From Modestobacter sp. VKM Ac-2984 (GTDB taxonomy: Bacteria; Actinomycetota; Actinomycetes; Mycobacteriales; Geodermatophilaceae), in NCBI RefSeq assembly GCF_026967985.1, contig NZ_JAPVBJ010000003.1, forward strand, positions 371,101 to 435,100: a DNA stretch of 64,000 bases, in the 5' to 3' direction. The position numbers were made by a program, and so were the translations under genes. The notes under the pieces were generated by a model. That model saw only the letters and a list, made by a program, of their open reading frames with translations. It was not told where the DNA came from and searched no databases. Every line of letters begins with the position of its first letter. Within the stretch, counting starts at the first letter, position 1. Of the stretch, positions 33,010-41,730 are shown one piece after another.

Positions 33010-33407
33010 CCGACCCGCGCCTGGGACTGATCGTCACCCACCGCCGCTACGTGCCCTACGCCCACGCCCACTACGGCGGCGCGCTCGTCGACGGGGCGTA
33101 CACGCTCGGCCTGTTCGGCGACGTCGCAACCGAGGTGGCGATCCGCACCGACGGTGACGAGGGGCTGCTCGCCGGGTACTCGGCGGTCTCCTTCCTCGCC
33201 CCGGTGCAGGCCGGCGACGTCCTGGAGGCCTCCTGCGAGGTGGTCCGGGTCGGCCGCCGCAGCCGGGAGCTGCGCTGCTGGGCCGACGTCGTGGCCCGCG
33301 CCGACCCCTCCCGCGGCGCGTCGGCCGCCCAGCTGCTCGACCCGCCGCTGCGGGTGGTCGAGGCGATGGCGACGCTCGTCGTCCCCGGCCCCGACGCCCC
33401 GGGCTGA
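33006..33407 (+). CDS. kal: 3-aminobutyryl-CoA ammonia-lyase
   Basis: A 133-residue hotdog-fold enzyme that removes ammonia from 3-aminobutyryl-CoA to give crotonyl-CoA, the last lysine-specific step. Family motifs: YAHAHYGGALVDGAYTLGLFGDVATE, IRTDGDEGLLAGYSAVSFLAPVQAGDVLEASCEVVRVG. The ATG overlaps the kamE stop (ATGA). It completes a kdd - amidohydrolase - kamD - kamE - kal transcription unit. Confidence 0.9.
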   Translation: MTDPRLGLIVTHRRYVPYAHAHYGGALVDGAYTLGLFGDVATEVAIRTDGDEGLLAGYSAVSFLAPVQAGDVLEASCEVVRVGRRSRELRCWADVVARADPSRGASAAQLLDPPLRVVEAMATLVVPGPDAPG

Positions 33408-33930
33408 CCCCGGCAGGTCGCCTCTCCGCCACAGCCCCGCCACCGGGTGTTCCGCTCCGGTGACGCTTGCAAACCACTGGTCCCGAGGGCTTCCCCGGCG
33501 TCCGATCGGTGCCTAGGGTCGGGGTCGCCCCATCCCGGGAGACCGGGGTGTGCTTCCCCCTCGGCACAGTCGCGCGCTCGTCCCTCGGTGACGCAGTCCG
33601 GTGACGCACCTCGCGTCGCTGCCTGCGCACACCGCCAGGCCGAGGGGGGACCGCGGACCCGAGGGTGCACGTCCCACTCCCGACGTCCGCTCCGGCGGGG
33701 CCCCGCGTCACCAGACAACGGAACGGCGACCGCACCCAGCGGCCGGTGTCCCGGCCCGAAGGCGCGGGGTGCCCCGGTGCGGACGCCGCTCGGATGCAGC
33801 TGCGGCGGTCGCCCAGCCAGAAGTGGGATGCTGGGAGGTGGTCACGGCATCAGCGCCACGACCGGGTCCGAGCAGCACGCCGGGCCCAGGGTGTCCCGGG
33901 CAGCGACCCGGGCCAGCGCGGAAGGCGGCG
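33408..33930. other. 523-nt non-coding region kal-lnt
   Basis: It contains a weak inverted repeat after kal (CACCGG at 33441 and CCGGTG at 33457) and a good -10-like TAGGGT at 33514-33519, followed by about 400 nt without a convincing gene before lnt. It may be a long lnt leader or hold a small RNA. Nothing else was recognised. Confidence 0.5.
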
Positions 33931-35541
33931 GTGCCGGCAGTGGTGGCGACCGGCACGGTGGAGTCAGCCACCCCGAGCACCCCGGCGGAGCGCCCGGGCC
34001 CGCGGCGCCGCTGGCCCTGGCGCACCGTCCTGGCGGCAGCCGGGGGCCTGGCGCTGTACCTCGCCTTCCCCGGGCACGACCTGTCCGTGCTCGCCGTGCT
34101 GGGCCCGGCGGCGCTCGCGCTCGCGGTCCGCGGCGAGCGGGTCCGCGGCGGCATCTGGCTGGGGCTGGTGCTGGGCCTGGTCTTCCTGCTGCCCCTGCTG
34201 TCCTGGACCGGGATCTACGTCGGTTCCTTCCCCTGGCTGGCGCTGGCCGTGGTCGAGGCGCTGTACTTCGCGATCCTCGGCGGTGCCCTGGCCGCCACCT
34301 CGCGACTGCCCGGCTGGCCGCTGTGGTCCGCCGCGCTCTGGGTGGGCGCCGAGGCGCTGCGCGGCCGCTGGCCACTGGGCGGGTTCCCCTGGGGCCGGCT
34401 GGGGTTCAGCCAGGCCGACGGGCCGTTCACGTCGCTGGCCGCCTACGGTGGCGTCCCGCTGGTGAGCTTCGCCGTCGCGCTGACCGGCACCCTGCTGGCC
34501 GCCGCCGTCGTCGGCCTGCACCGGGCTCGGCGCGGGCGGGACGGACGGCGTGCGGCCGCCCTGGCGCTCGTGGGTGCGCTCGCCGTCCCCCTGGTGGGCG
34601 TGCTGGCGGAGCTGCCGCTGGCCGGGGCGTCGCTGACCGAGGGCGGCCCCACCCGCACGGTGGCGGTCATCCAGGGCAACGTGCCCCGGGCCGGGCTGGA
34701 CTTCAACGCCCAGCGGCGGGCGGTGCTGGACAACCACGCGGACCAGACGCTCGAGTTGGCCGCCGCCGTCGCGCGCGGTGAGGCCGCGCAGCCCGACCTG
34801 GTCATCTGGCCGGAGAACAGCTCCGACATCGACCCGTACACCAACGCCGACGCCGCCCGGGTGATCACCCGCGCCGCGGTCGCCATCGACGCGCCGATTC
34901 TGGTGGGCGCGGTGGTGCAGCTGCCGGGGGAGTACGTGGCGAACACGGCCATCGTCTGGGACCCGGTGACCGGCCCCGGCGACACCTACGTCAAGCGGCA
35001 CCCCGTGCCGCTGGCGGAGTACGTGCCGGCCCGCGCCTTCTTCCGCTTCTTCAGCCCGCTGGTCGACCGGGTCACCGACTTCGTCCACGGCACCGAGGTC
35101 GGCGTCCTGGACGTCGGCGGGGCGCGCGTCGGGGACGTCATCTGCTTCGAGGTGGCCTACGACGGGCTGGTCGCCGACGTGGTCGACGCCGGCGCCGGCA
35201 TGATCGTGGTGCAGACCAACAACGCGACGTTCGGGTACACCGACGAGAGCGCGCAGCAGCTGGCGATGAGCCGACTGCGGGCCGTGGAGTACGGCCGCAC
35301 CGTCGTGGTCGCAGCGACCAGCGGGATCAGCGCCGTCGTCGCCCCGGACGGCTCGCTGGTGCAGCGCTCCGAGCTGTTCACCGCCGACACCTTCGTCGAG
35401 GAGATCGCCCAGCGGGACTCCTCGACCGTCGCCGAGCGGCTGGGCGCGGCGCCGGAGTGGGTGCTGACGGCGCTGGGCGTGGGCGCCGTCCTCGCCGCGG
35501 CGTCCCTGGCGCTGGCCCGGCGACGGGCCGTCGGCCGGTGA
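33931..35541 (+). CDS. lnt: Apolipoprotein N-acyltransferase
   Basis: A 536-residue integral membrane enzyme that N-acylates the lipid-modified Cys of lipoproteins. Several N-terminal membrane helices (about residues 30-210) precede a carbon-nitrogen-hydrolase domain with the Glu-Lys-Cys triad. These are Glu295 (IWPENSSD), Lys355 (YVKRHPVPLAEYVP) and Cys405 (DVICFEVAYD). A final helix closes the protein. GTG 33931 is the first start giving a sensible N-terminus, with GGAAGG upstream; GTGs at 33940 and 33943 are alternatives. It overlaps ppm1 by 4 nt; in M. tuberculosis the two activities are fused in one protein. Confidence 0.92.
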   Translation: MPAVVATGTVESATPSTPAERPGPRRRWPWRTVLAAAGGLALYLAFPGHDLSVLAVLGPAALALAVRGERVRGGIWLGLVLGLVFLLPLLSWTGIYVGSFPWLALAVVEALYFAILGGALAATSRLPGWPLWSAALWVGAEALRGRWPLGGFPWGRLGFSQADGPFTSLAAYGGVPLVSFAVALTGTLLAAAVVGLHRARRGRDGRRAAALALVGALAVPLVGVLAELPLAGASLTEGGPTRTVAVIQGNVPRAGLDFNAQRRAVLDNHADQTLELAAAVARGEAAQPDLVIWPENSSDIDPYTNADAARVITRAAVAIDAPILVGAVVQLPGEYVANTAIVWDPVTGPGDTYVKRHPVPLAEYVPARAFFRFFSPLVDRVTDFVHGTEVGVLDVGGARVGDVICFEVAYDGLVADVVDAGAGMIVVQTNNATFGYTDESAQQLAMSRLRAVEYGRTVVVAATSGISAVVAPDGSLVQRSELFTADTFVEEIAQRDSSTVAERLGAAPEWVLTALGVGAVLAAASLALARRRAVGR

Positions 35542-36341
35542 CCGGCCCGGAGGTCCCCGGGCCGGTCCTGGTGGTCATCCCGACCTACGAGGAGGTCGGC
35601 AACCTGGCTGCGGTGCTGGACCGGCTGCACGCGGCGGTGCCGACGGCGCACGCCCTGGTCGTCGACGACGCCTCGCCCGACGGCACCGGGGAGCTCGCCG
35701 ACGCCCGGGCCGCGGCCGACGAACGCGTGCACGTGCTGCACCGCACCGCCAAGGCGGGGCTGGGGCCGGCCTACGTCGCCGGTTTCCGCTGGGCCGAGGA
35801 GCACGGCTACGGCGTGGTGGTCGAGATGGACGCCGACGGCTCGCACCCACCCGAACGGCTCCCGGCGCTGCTGGCCGCCCTCGCCGACGCCGACCTGGTG
35901 CTGGGCTCCCGGTACGTGCCCGGGGGAGAGGTGCTCGACTGGCCGCCGCACCGGCTGGCGTTGTCGCGGCTGGGCAACCTCTACACCCGGTGGGCGCTGC
36001 GGCTGCCGCTGGCCGACGCCACGGGCGGCTTCCGGGCGGCGCGGATGGAGCTCGTCACCCGGCTGCCGTTCGACGCGGTCGCCAGCCAGGGCTACTGCTT
36101 CCAGGTCGACTGGGCCTGGCGGGCGGTCCGATCCGGTGCCCAGGTGGTCGAGGTGCCGATCGCCTTCAGCGAACGCACGACCGGGCGGAGCAAGATGAGC
36201 GGTTCGATCGTTGGAGAAGCACTGGTACGGGTGAGCTGGTGGGGCATCCTGGACCGGCTGGCCGATCGGCTGCCGGGGCAGGTGGTCCGTCCCGTGCCAG
36301 CACGAGCCCGGGACGGGCGGCGGCCCAGGGTCCTCCGGTAG
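35538..36341 (+). CDS. ppm1: Polyprenol-phosphate mannosyltransferase (Ppm1-type, GT2)
   Basis: A 267-residue GT-A glycosyltransferase that makes polyprenyl-phosphomannose for lipoglycans and protein mannosylation. Motifs: VVIPTYEEVGNLAAVLDRL, VVDDASPDGTGELA, EMDADGSHPPERLPALL (metal-binding DAD), VLGSRYVPGG and ATGGFRAARMEL, ending with SERTTGRSKMSGSIVGEA. It starts with GTG overlapping the lnt stop, so lipoprotein acylation and mannose donor synthesis are coupled. Confidence 0.93.
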   Translation: MTGPEVPGPVLVVIPTYEEVGNLAAVLDRLHAAVPTAHALVVDDASPDGTGELADARAAADERVHVLHRTAKAGLGPAYVAGFRWAEEHGYGVVVEMDADGSHPPERLPALLAALADADLVLGSRYVPGGEVLDWPPHRLALSRLGNLYTRWALRLPLADATGGFRAARMELVTRLPFDAVASQGYCFQVDWAWRAVRSGAQVVEVPIAFSERTTGRSKMSGSIVGEALVRVSWWGILDRLADRLPGQVVRPVPARARDGRRPRVLR

Positions 36342-36377
36342 GGAGGACCCACCGCCCCGCGGGCGGAGGGAGAACGC

Positions 36378-36914
36378 ATGGCCACCAGCCACACTGCGCC
36401 ACGAGGCACGTCGAAGCTGCGGATGGCGATCGGGCTGGGGGCGCTGGCCGAGGTCGTCGTCTACGTCCTGGTCGTCTCCTGGATCGGGCTGGGCTGGACG
36501 ATCCTCGCCACCCTGGCCACCACCGTCCTGGGCGGGGCGCTGCTGGCCCGCCAGGGCACCAAGGCCCTCGGGGAGCTCCGGATGCGCGCCGAGGAGCACC
36601 GGGCACCTGGCCGCGCCCTGGGCGACGCCGGACTGGTCGCCCTGGGCGGGCTGCTGATGGTGCTGCCCGGCTTCCTGGGCGACCTGCTCGGGTTGCTCTG
36701 CCTGCTGCCGGTCACCCGCGCGCTGCCCCGCGCCCTGATCACCCGCGGGCTGCTCCGGCGACTGCCGGACCGGCTGCGCGGGCCGGTGCACGTGCGCTCG
36801 ACGCGCACCGAGCCGGTCACCGGCCCCGACCAGCCGTTCCGGGCCGGGCCGGCCACCCGCGGGGAGCACCCGGTGATCGAGGGCGAGGTCGCCGCGGAGC
36901 GCACGGACCCCTGA
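36378..36914 (+). CDS. FxsA family membrane protein
   Basis: A 178-residue protein with two or three membrane segments (VVVYVLVVSWIGLGWTILATLATTVLGGALL and ALGGLLMVLPGFLGDLLGLLCLLP). GGLLMVLPGFLGDLLGLLCLLP is the FxsA signature. In E. coli FxsA excess suppresses phage T7 exclusion by F; the cellular role is unclear. The hydrophilic tail is variable. It follows ppm1 by 36 nt and ends before a strong terminator at 36945. Confidence 0.85.
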   Translation: MATSHTAPRGTSKLRMAIGLGALAEVVVYVLVVSWIGLGWTILATLATTVLGGALLARQGTKALGELRMRAEEHRAPGRALGDAGLVALGGLLMVLPGFLGDLLGLLCLLPVTRALPRALITRGLLRRLPDRLRGPVHVRSTRTEPVTGPDQPFRAGPATRGEHPVIEGEVAAERTDP

Positions 36915-36944
36915 TCAGCTGGTCCGGGACCCTCCCAGGACACG

Positions 36945-36981
36945 GAACGGCCCCGGTGGGGGATCCCCACCGGGGCCGTTC
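36945..36981 (+). terminator. 17-bp bidirectional terminator, fxsA/rbpA
   Basis: The arms 36945-36961 and 36965-36981 are perfectly complementary (start GAACGGCCCC, end GGGGCCGTTC) around a 3-nt loop, between convergent genes. Confidence 0.8.
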
Positions 36982-36986
36982 ACGTT

Positions 36987-37006
36987 CAGCTGAGGCGTCT
37001 CAGCTG
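36987..37006 (-). terminator. Terminator hairpin of rbpA
   Basis: CAGCTGAG and CTCAGCTG around GCGT, 10 nt after the rbpA stop on the minus strand. Confidence 0.6.
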
Positions 37007-37016
37007 GAAGAGCAGC

Positions 37017-37361
37017 TCAGGATGCGCGGGTGCGGCGACCGCGGAGCACCTCGAGGCGCTCGGCGAGGACCTCCTCGAGGTCGTCGACCGAACGACGCTC
37101 CAGCAGCATGTCCCAGTGCGTGCGCGGGGGCTTGACCTTCTTGGGGGCCGGCTCCGCGCCCCCGACCAGCTTGGCGGCCGAACCGTCGTACTTGCACTCC
37201 CAGGTGTCGGGGAGCTCGGCGTCATCGGCGAAGGGCACCGTGACGAGGTGCCCCTGGGCACACCGGTACTCGGCGTACTGCCGCTCGATGGGCGCGGTGT
37301 TGCGCTCGGTCTCATAGCTCACGCTGCCCAGTCGGCTTCCGCGTAGCGAACGCTCGCCCAT
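37017..37361 (-). CDS. rbpA: RNA polymerase-binding protein RbpA
   Basis: An essential actinobacterial transcription factor, 114 residues, that binds the housekeeping sigma factor and stabilises the open complex. It has the N-terminal SLRGSRLGSVSYETER, the zinc/core domain with YRCAQGHLVTVPFADDAELPDTWECKYDG, then the basic linker PAPKKVKPPRTHWDMLLERRS and the sigma-interaction domain VDDLEEVLAERLEVLRGRR. A SigR-type promoter lies upstream (37454-37479). Terminators at 36987 and 36945 follow. Confidence 0.96.
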   Translation of the reverse strand: MGERSLRGSRLGSVSYETERNTAPIERQYAEYRCAQGHLVTVPFADDAELPDTWECKYDGSAAKLVGGAEPAPKKVKPPRTHWDMLLERRSVDDLEEVLAERLEVLRGRRTRAS

Positions 37362-37453
37362 GGCACACCGTCCTCTCGTGCTGATGTCGGTCAGATCTGG
37401 ACTTCCCGGGCAGCCGCATGCTCACGCATCCGGTGCGGGGTGTCGTAGACGTC

Positions 37454-37479
37454 AACGACAGATGAAGGAAATGGATTCC
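37454..37479 (-). promoter_or_regulatory. SigR/SigH-type promoter of rbpA
   Basis: On the minus strand GGAAT (37479-37475), an 18-nt spacer, then GTTG (37456-37453). This matches the GGAAT-N18-GTT consensus of the thiol-stress sigma factor. rbpA is SigR-dependent in Streptomyces coelicolor, as I recall. Confidence 0.7.
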
Positions 37480-37557
37480 ACGTCGTCAGCAACACATCAT
37501 CGCACGGGGTGATGTATCAGCGCTCAACCACCCTGACGGGTGAGCCCGGCGGCCTGT

Positions 37558-38316
37558 TCAGCGCAGGGCCAGCTGCCCCGGCCCGGTCGGCGTCGGCCCC
37601 AGCTGACCGCGGGAGAAGTGCCGCCGGCACAGCACCTGGTACCGGACGGCGGCCTCCCCGGCAGGGGGCACGGCCGCCGCGGGCTCCAGCGCCGGCGCAG
37701 TGTCGGCGACGACCACGGTGGCCCCCTCCCGGACCACTGCGTCGCCGACGACCCGGGCGTTGAGCAGACCGGGCAGGCCGCACCAGCAGAGCACCTCGAC
37801 CTGCACCCGCTGCACGTCGTCGGCCAGCTCGAACAGCCGCTGGGTGCCGGGGAACAGCCGGGTGCGGAAGTCGGTGGTCAGCCCGAACGCGTAGACGTCG
37901 ACGTGCGACTCGTCGACCAGCTCGGCCAGCTGCTCGGCCTGCTCGCCGGTGAGGAACTGCGCCTCGTCGACGATCAGGTAGTCGACCCGGTGCCCGGCGG
38001 CCCAGCGGTCGCGCACCAGCAGCCGGACGTCGGTGTCGGCGTCCAGCTCGACCGCCGCCCGCTGCAGTCCGACCCGGGAGCTGATCTGCGGGGTGCCGGA
38101 CCGATCGCCCTGGGTCAGCAGCAACCCGTGGCGGCCCTGCCGGCTCTGGTTGTGGTCGACCTGGAGGGCGAGGGTGGACTTCCCGCAGTCCATCGGGCCG
38201 TGGAAGAAGACCAGGTGGGCCGGGGCCGGATGCCGGCGTCGGTCACCGGCGGCCGGGACGACGCCCAGCGAGGCGTCGAGGGCGGCGAGCTGGTCGACGG
38301 GGGGAGTGGGGGTCAC
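37558..38316 (-). CDS. tdk: Thymidine kinase-like protein
   Basis: A 252-residue type II thymidine kinase homologue (deoxythymidine + ATP to dTMP). Walker A is FFHGPMDCGKST, Walker B region VDYLIVDEAQFL, then VYAFGLTTDFRTRLFPGTQRLFELAD, and zinc-type Cys in VLCWCGLPG and LCRRHF (one expected Cys position is less clear). A 40-residue N-terminal extension precedes the P-loop, longer than usual. The GTG overlaps the upstream MFS stop by 4 nt. Confidence 0.88.
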   Translation of the reverse strand: MTPTPPVDQLAALDASLGVVPAAGDRRRHPAPAHLVFFHGPMDCGKSTLALQVDHNQSRQGRHGLLLTQGDRSGTPQISSRVGLQRAAVELDADTDVRLLVRDRWAAGHRVDYLIVDEAQFLTGEQAEQLAELVDESHVDVYAFGLTTDFRTRLFPGTQRLFELADDVQRVQVEVLCWCGLPGLLNARVVGDAVVREGATVVVADTAPALEPAAAVPPAGEAAVRYQVLCRRHFSRGQLGPTPTGPGQLALR

Positions 38317-39686
38317 AGACGCTCCGGGGGTGTGTTGCCGGCTTCGACGATCGCGCGGCGCATGTCCAGCCGGGCCAGCAGCCAGCCGCCGGCGACGAAG
38401 AAGAAGACGAGGCTGAAGATCGCGTACCGGTAGGACTCGGTGAGCTGGTAGGTCAGGGCGAACAGGAACGGGCCGAGCCAGCTGGTCCCACGGTCGCTGA
38501 TCTCGTAGAAGCCGAAGTACTCGGCCTCCTTGCCCGGCGGGATCAGCTGGCTGAACAGCGAACGGGACAGCGCCTGGGTGCCACCGAGCACGAAGCCGAT
38601 GCAGACGGCCAGCAGGTAGAACTGGACGACGGCGCCCGACTGCACGAAGTAGGCGGCCACCAGGACGCCGACCCACAGCACCAGGCTGCCCAGCACCGTC
38701 CGCTTGGCCCCGATCACCATGGCGATCCGGCCCATCGCGATCGCGCCGAAGAAGGCGACGACCTGCACCAGCAGGATCGCCGAGATCAGCGTCGACTGGT
38801 CCAGGTCCAGCTCCTCGGCGCCGTACTGCGCCGACACCCCGATGATGGTCTGCACGCCGTCGTTGAACAGCAGGTAGGCGCCGAGGAACCACAGGGTCAG
38901 CCGGTACCGCCGCAGGTCGCGCAACGTCGCGGCGAGCTGACGGAACCCCCCGGCGAGCGCCCCCTGCCCCGGGGAGACCGCCACGGCGGACTCCCGCGGC
39001 CGCCGGTTGCGCAGCAGCGAGACGCTGACCACGGTGAACCCGGCCCACCAGATGCCGGCCGAGGCGAGGCAGATCCGCACCGCCTCGCCCTCGGTCAGGC
39101 CGAGCGACTCGTACTGGGAGAACAGCGCCAGGTTGCCGGCCAGCAGCACCGCCCCGCCCAGGTAGCCGAAGGCCCAGCCGCGACTGGACACCGCGTCCCG
39201 CTCGTTCGGGCCGGCCAGGTCGGGCAGCCAGGAGTAGTAGACGACGGTCGCTGCACCGAAGGAGAGGTTCGCCGCGATGAACAGCGCGGCGCCCAGCAGG
39301 TAGCGCTCGCCGGCGACGAAGAACAGCGACATGGTGCACAGCGAGCCGAGGCCGGCGAAGGTGGCCAGCAGCTGCCGCTTGGCGCCGCTGCGATCGGCGA
39401 TGGCCCCGGTGATCGGCAGCACCAGCACCTGCAGCACGACCGACAGCGACAGCACGTACCCGAACCAGCTGCCGGGCGGGACGCTGATGCCCAGCGGGTG
39501 GATCCGGCCGTCGGCGTCGGCGGCCGCCTCGGCGATCGACGTCAGGTACGGAGCCAGGAAGACGGTCGTCACCGAGGTGTTGAAGACCGACATCGCCCAG
39601 TCGTAGGAGTACCAACCGGCGCGCTCCCGGCGCAGCGCCCGGTCGGGCGGCGGCGGTGCGGGGTCGACCTGAGGGGCGGCGCTCAC
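38313..39686 (-). CDS. MFS transporter, UMF1/Atg22-like
   Basis: A 457-residue 12-helix major facilitator. The N-terminal signature RAGWYSYDWAMSVFNTSVTTVFLAPYL is typical of the UMF1 family related to the vacuolar exporter Atg22. Between the halves lies a basic loop (RNRRPRESA). FNDGVQTIIGVSAQYGAEEL opens the second half and GGTQALSRSLFSQLIPPGKEAEYFGFYE is also typical. The substrate is unknown. GTG 39686 is preferred; an upstream GTG at 39725 would add residues that are not conserved in type. It precedes tdk in the same unit. Confidence 0.85.
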   Translation of the reverse strand: MSAAPQVDPAPPPPDRALRRERAGWYSYDWAMSVFNTSVTTVFLAPYLTSIAEAAADADGRIHPLGISVPPGSWFGYVLSLSVVLQVLVLPITGAIADRSGAKRQLLATFAGLGSLCTMSLFFVAGERYLLGAALFIAANLSFGAATVVYYSWLPDLAGPNERDAVSSRGWAFGYLGGAVLLAGNLALFSQYESLGLTEGEAVRICLASAGIWWAGFTVVSVSLLRNRRPRESAVAVSPGQGALAGGFRQLAATLRDLRRYRLTLWFLGAYLLFNDGVQTIIGVSAQYGAEELDLDQSTLISAILLVQVVAFFGAIAMGRIAMVIGAKRTVLGSLVLWVGVLVAAYFVQSGAVVQFYLLAVCIGFVLGGTQALSRSLFSQLIPPGKEAEYFGFYEISDRGTSWLGPFLFALTYQLTESYRYAIFSLVFFFVAGGWLLARLDMRRAIVEAGNTPPERL

Positions 39687-39788
39687 CGGCGCAGGGTGCC
39701 AGTCCCGGGGGCGGCGGTCCAGCACCGGTCCGGCTGGCCGTCCGTGCCGTTCACCGCCGGCCCGGGTGGAGCCACGTGGCGAGCGCGC

Positions 39789-40565
39789 TCACGCGCCGGT
39801 CCACTGCCCCCGGGAGACCAGCAGGTCGCGGAGCATCGACGGCCGGTCGGTCATCACGCCGTCGACGCCCAGGTCGAGCATCTCGGTGGCCTCCACCTCG
39901 CTGTCGACGGTCCAGACGTGCACCTGCAGGCTGCGGGCGTGCGCGGCGGCGATGAACCGCTCGTCGACCAGCGGGCGGCCCCCCAGGGCCAACGGCACCT
40001 GCGCGCAGCCGGCCTGGATCCGCACCAGCCCCGCGGCGCGCGGTGAGTAGGAGGAGAGCCGGAGCGCGGCGACGCCCTTGGGCCCCAGGGAGGTGCAGAC
40101 GTCGGGGCCGAAGATGCGCCGCGCCGCAGCGATCCGGGCGTCGGAGAACGAGCCGAGGCAGATCCGGTCCTCGACGTTCAGCCGGCGGATCGAGCGCGCC
40201 AGGGGCGCCAGCACACCGGCGGCCTTGATGTCGAGGTTGAACCGGACGTCGGGCCAGGCGCCCAGCAGGTCCTCCAGCCGCATGATCGGTTCGCGGCCAC
40301 CGATCAGCGCCGTGCGCACGTCCCGCCAGTGCATGGTGTCGACCCGACCGGTCTGGTCGGTGACCCGGTCCAGCGTCGGGTCGTGGAAGACCACCAGCTC
40401 GCCGTCGTAGGTCACCCGGACGTCGGTCTCGAGGTAGCGGTAGCCCAGCGCCACGCACGCCTCGAAGGCCGGCTGGGTGTTCTCGAGATGCTCGATGGCC
40501 CCACCCCGGTGGGCCATCGCCACCGGGGTCGGCCCATCGAGGAAGGCGTAACGCGAGCCCGGCAC
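39789..40565 (-). CDS. Glycerophosphodiester phosphodiesterase
   Basis: A 258-residue TIM-barrel phosphodiesterase releasing glycerol-3-phosphate from glycerophosphodiesters. It has AHRGGAIEHLENTQPAFEACVALGYRYLETDVRVTYDGELVVFHDPTLDR, with the catalytic His-Arg, Glu-Asn and Glu-x-Asp, plus His in VFHDP. No signal peptide, so it is cytoplasmic. GTG start with a leaderless -10 (TAGCGT) 6 nt upstream. The MFS gene follows after about 100 nt. Confidence 0.92.
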   Translation of the reverse strand: MPGSRYAFLDGPTPVAMAHRGGAIEHLENTQPAFEACVALGYRYLETDVRVTYDGELVVFHDPTLDRVTDQTGRVDTMHWRDVRTALIGGREPIMRLEDLLGAWPDVRFNLDIKAAGVLAPLARSIRRLNVEDRICLGSFSDARIAAARRIFGPDVCTSLGPKGVAALRLSSYSPRAAGLVRIQAGCAQVPLALGGRPLVDERFIAAAHARSLQVHVWTVDSEVEATEMLDLGVDGVMTDRPSMLRDLLVSRGQWTGA

Positions 40566-40571
40566 GCCCCC

Positions 40572-40577
40572 ACGCTA
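40572..40577 (-). promoter_or_regulatory. -10 element of leaderless GDPD promoter
   Basis: TAGCGT on the minus strand, 6 nt before the GTG at 40565. Confidence 0.5.
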
Positions 40578-40679
40578 GTGCGGTGCGCCACGGCCCGTCC
40601 GAGGAGGTCCTGGTCACGGGGCAGCCGCTCTCGCGGACCGGCTCGGGCGTGTCCGCGGCGGGCGGCCGGACCGGGCGTC

Positions 40680-40685
40680 TACCGT
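40680..40685 (+). promoter_or_regulatory. -10 element of leaderless zinc-ribbon gene promoter
   Basis: TACCGT, 7 nt before the GTG at 40693. Confidence 0.45.
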
Positions 40686-40692
40686 CCCTGCC

Positions 40693-41091
40693 GTGGCTGT
40701 AGAGCAGGGCGTCGAGGCCCGTCCGGCCCCTCGGACACGCCGGGCCGAGGGTGAAGAGCGACGGTGTGGTTGGTGCCGCAACGTCCTGCCGGTGCAGGAG
40801 TCGGTGGGCCGGCCCCGGCTCTACTGCGGCCAGGCCTGCCGGCAGCGGGCGTACGAGCAGCGCTCGGCGACGGCCAAGGCGGGTCTGTCCGCGGACGTCG
40901 TCCTGGTGACCCGGGCGGAGCTGGACGGCCTGCAGGACCGGCTGTACCAACTGCGCTGCGCCATCGAGGACGTCCAGACACTGCTGACCGAGAAGCCCAC
41001 CAAGGCCGAGCTCGAGCGGTCCCTGGCCGACCTGGTCCGGTCGACCGGCCGGCTCGACCGGCTCTGGCTGACCGGCAAGACCGCCGGCTGA
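40693..41091 (+). CDS. Conserved zinc-ribbon/coiled-coil protein, unknown function
   Basis: 132 residues. The N-terminal third has a four-Cys arrangement RCGWCRNVLP...RLYCGQACRQRAYEQR, typical of a small zinc-binding treble-clef. It is followed by a probable coiled coil (AELDGLQDRLYQLRCAIEDVQTLLTEKPTKAELERSLADLV). It could bind nucleic acid or protein. It is the last gene before dif on the left replichore. A palindrome follows at 41125. Confidence 0.7.
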   Translation: MAVEQGVEARPAPRTRRAEGEERRCGWCRNVLPVQESVGRPRLYCGQACRQRAYEQRSATAKAGLSADVVLVTRAELDGLQDRLYQLRCAIEDVQTLLTEKPTKAELERSLADLVRSTGRLDRLWLTGKTAG

Positions 41092-41124
41092 TCCACGGGC
41101 GGCCGACACCCGATGCTGGCCGAG

Positions 41125-41145
41125 GATGCGTCACTGTGACGCATC
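41125..41145 (+). terminator. 21-bp perfect palindrome after the zinc-ribbon gene
   Basis: GATGCGTCAC-T-GTGACGCATC, 33 nt after the stop at 41091. It may be a terminator hairpin or a protein-binding site near dif. Confidence 0.55.
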
Positions 41146-41730
41146 TCACCAGGGCAAGTGGGCCTCCGGGGAGCGGTCGAAGGGGTCGCCGGCTTGTGTC
41201 GCGTCCGGCGCTCAGCTCGTTCAGCTCCGACGCACGATGGTCGCCCACGAGGGTGGTCGCGCCGGCCTGGCGCCAGTCGCGCACGACAACGAGCTCGCGA
41301 ACCGGTGACCGTGAGTGTCCGAGCCCCGCGCACAGGTGCCTTTTCGTCAACGTGACGTTTCTGGGTCGGTGCAGCGAGACCAGGGGGAGTCGGGTCCGGT
41401 GATCACTCGAGGACTGCGGGCGACCCTGACCTGCGGCGAGAGGTGGCCGCCGGTGCTGATCGGTCACCACGACGGGCCATCAAGATCGTCTCCTGAGACG
41501 GCCGAGACGATCGCCGCCGGTCGTCGTGGGCAGCACCGGCGACACAACGCACTGGGGCGCGTGCCGGGCGCAGCGCGCTGAGTGGTTGCCGGGCGCAGTG
41601 ACTCGATGAACACCAGGACGTCACTGCGGACGCATCGAGCTGTCACGGACGGACATGCGACGGTCGACGTGCACGGCGCCGAGCGGCGGTCCGTCGCCGG
41701 CCGGAAGGGGCTCTGATCAGCCTCATCCTG

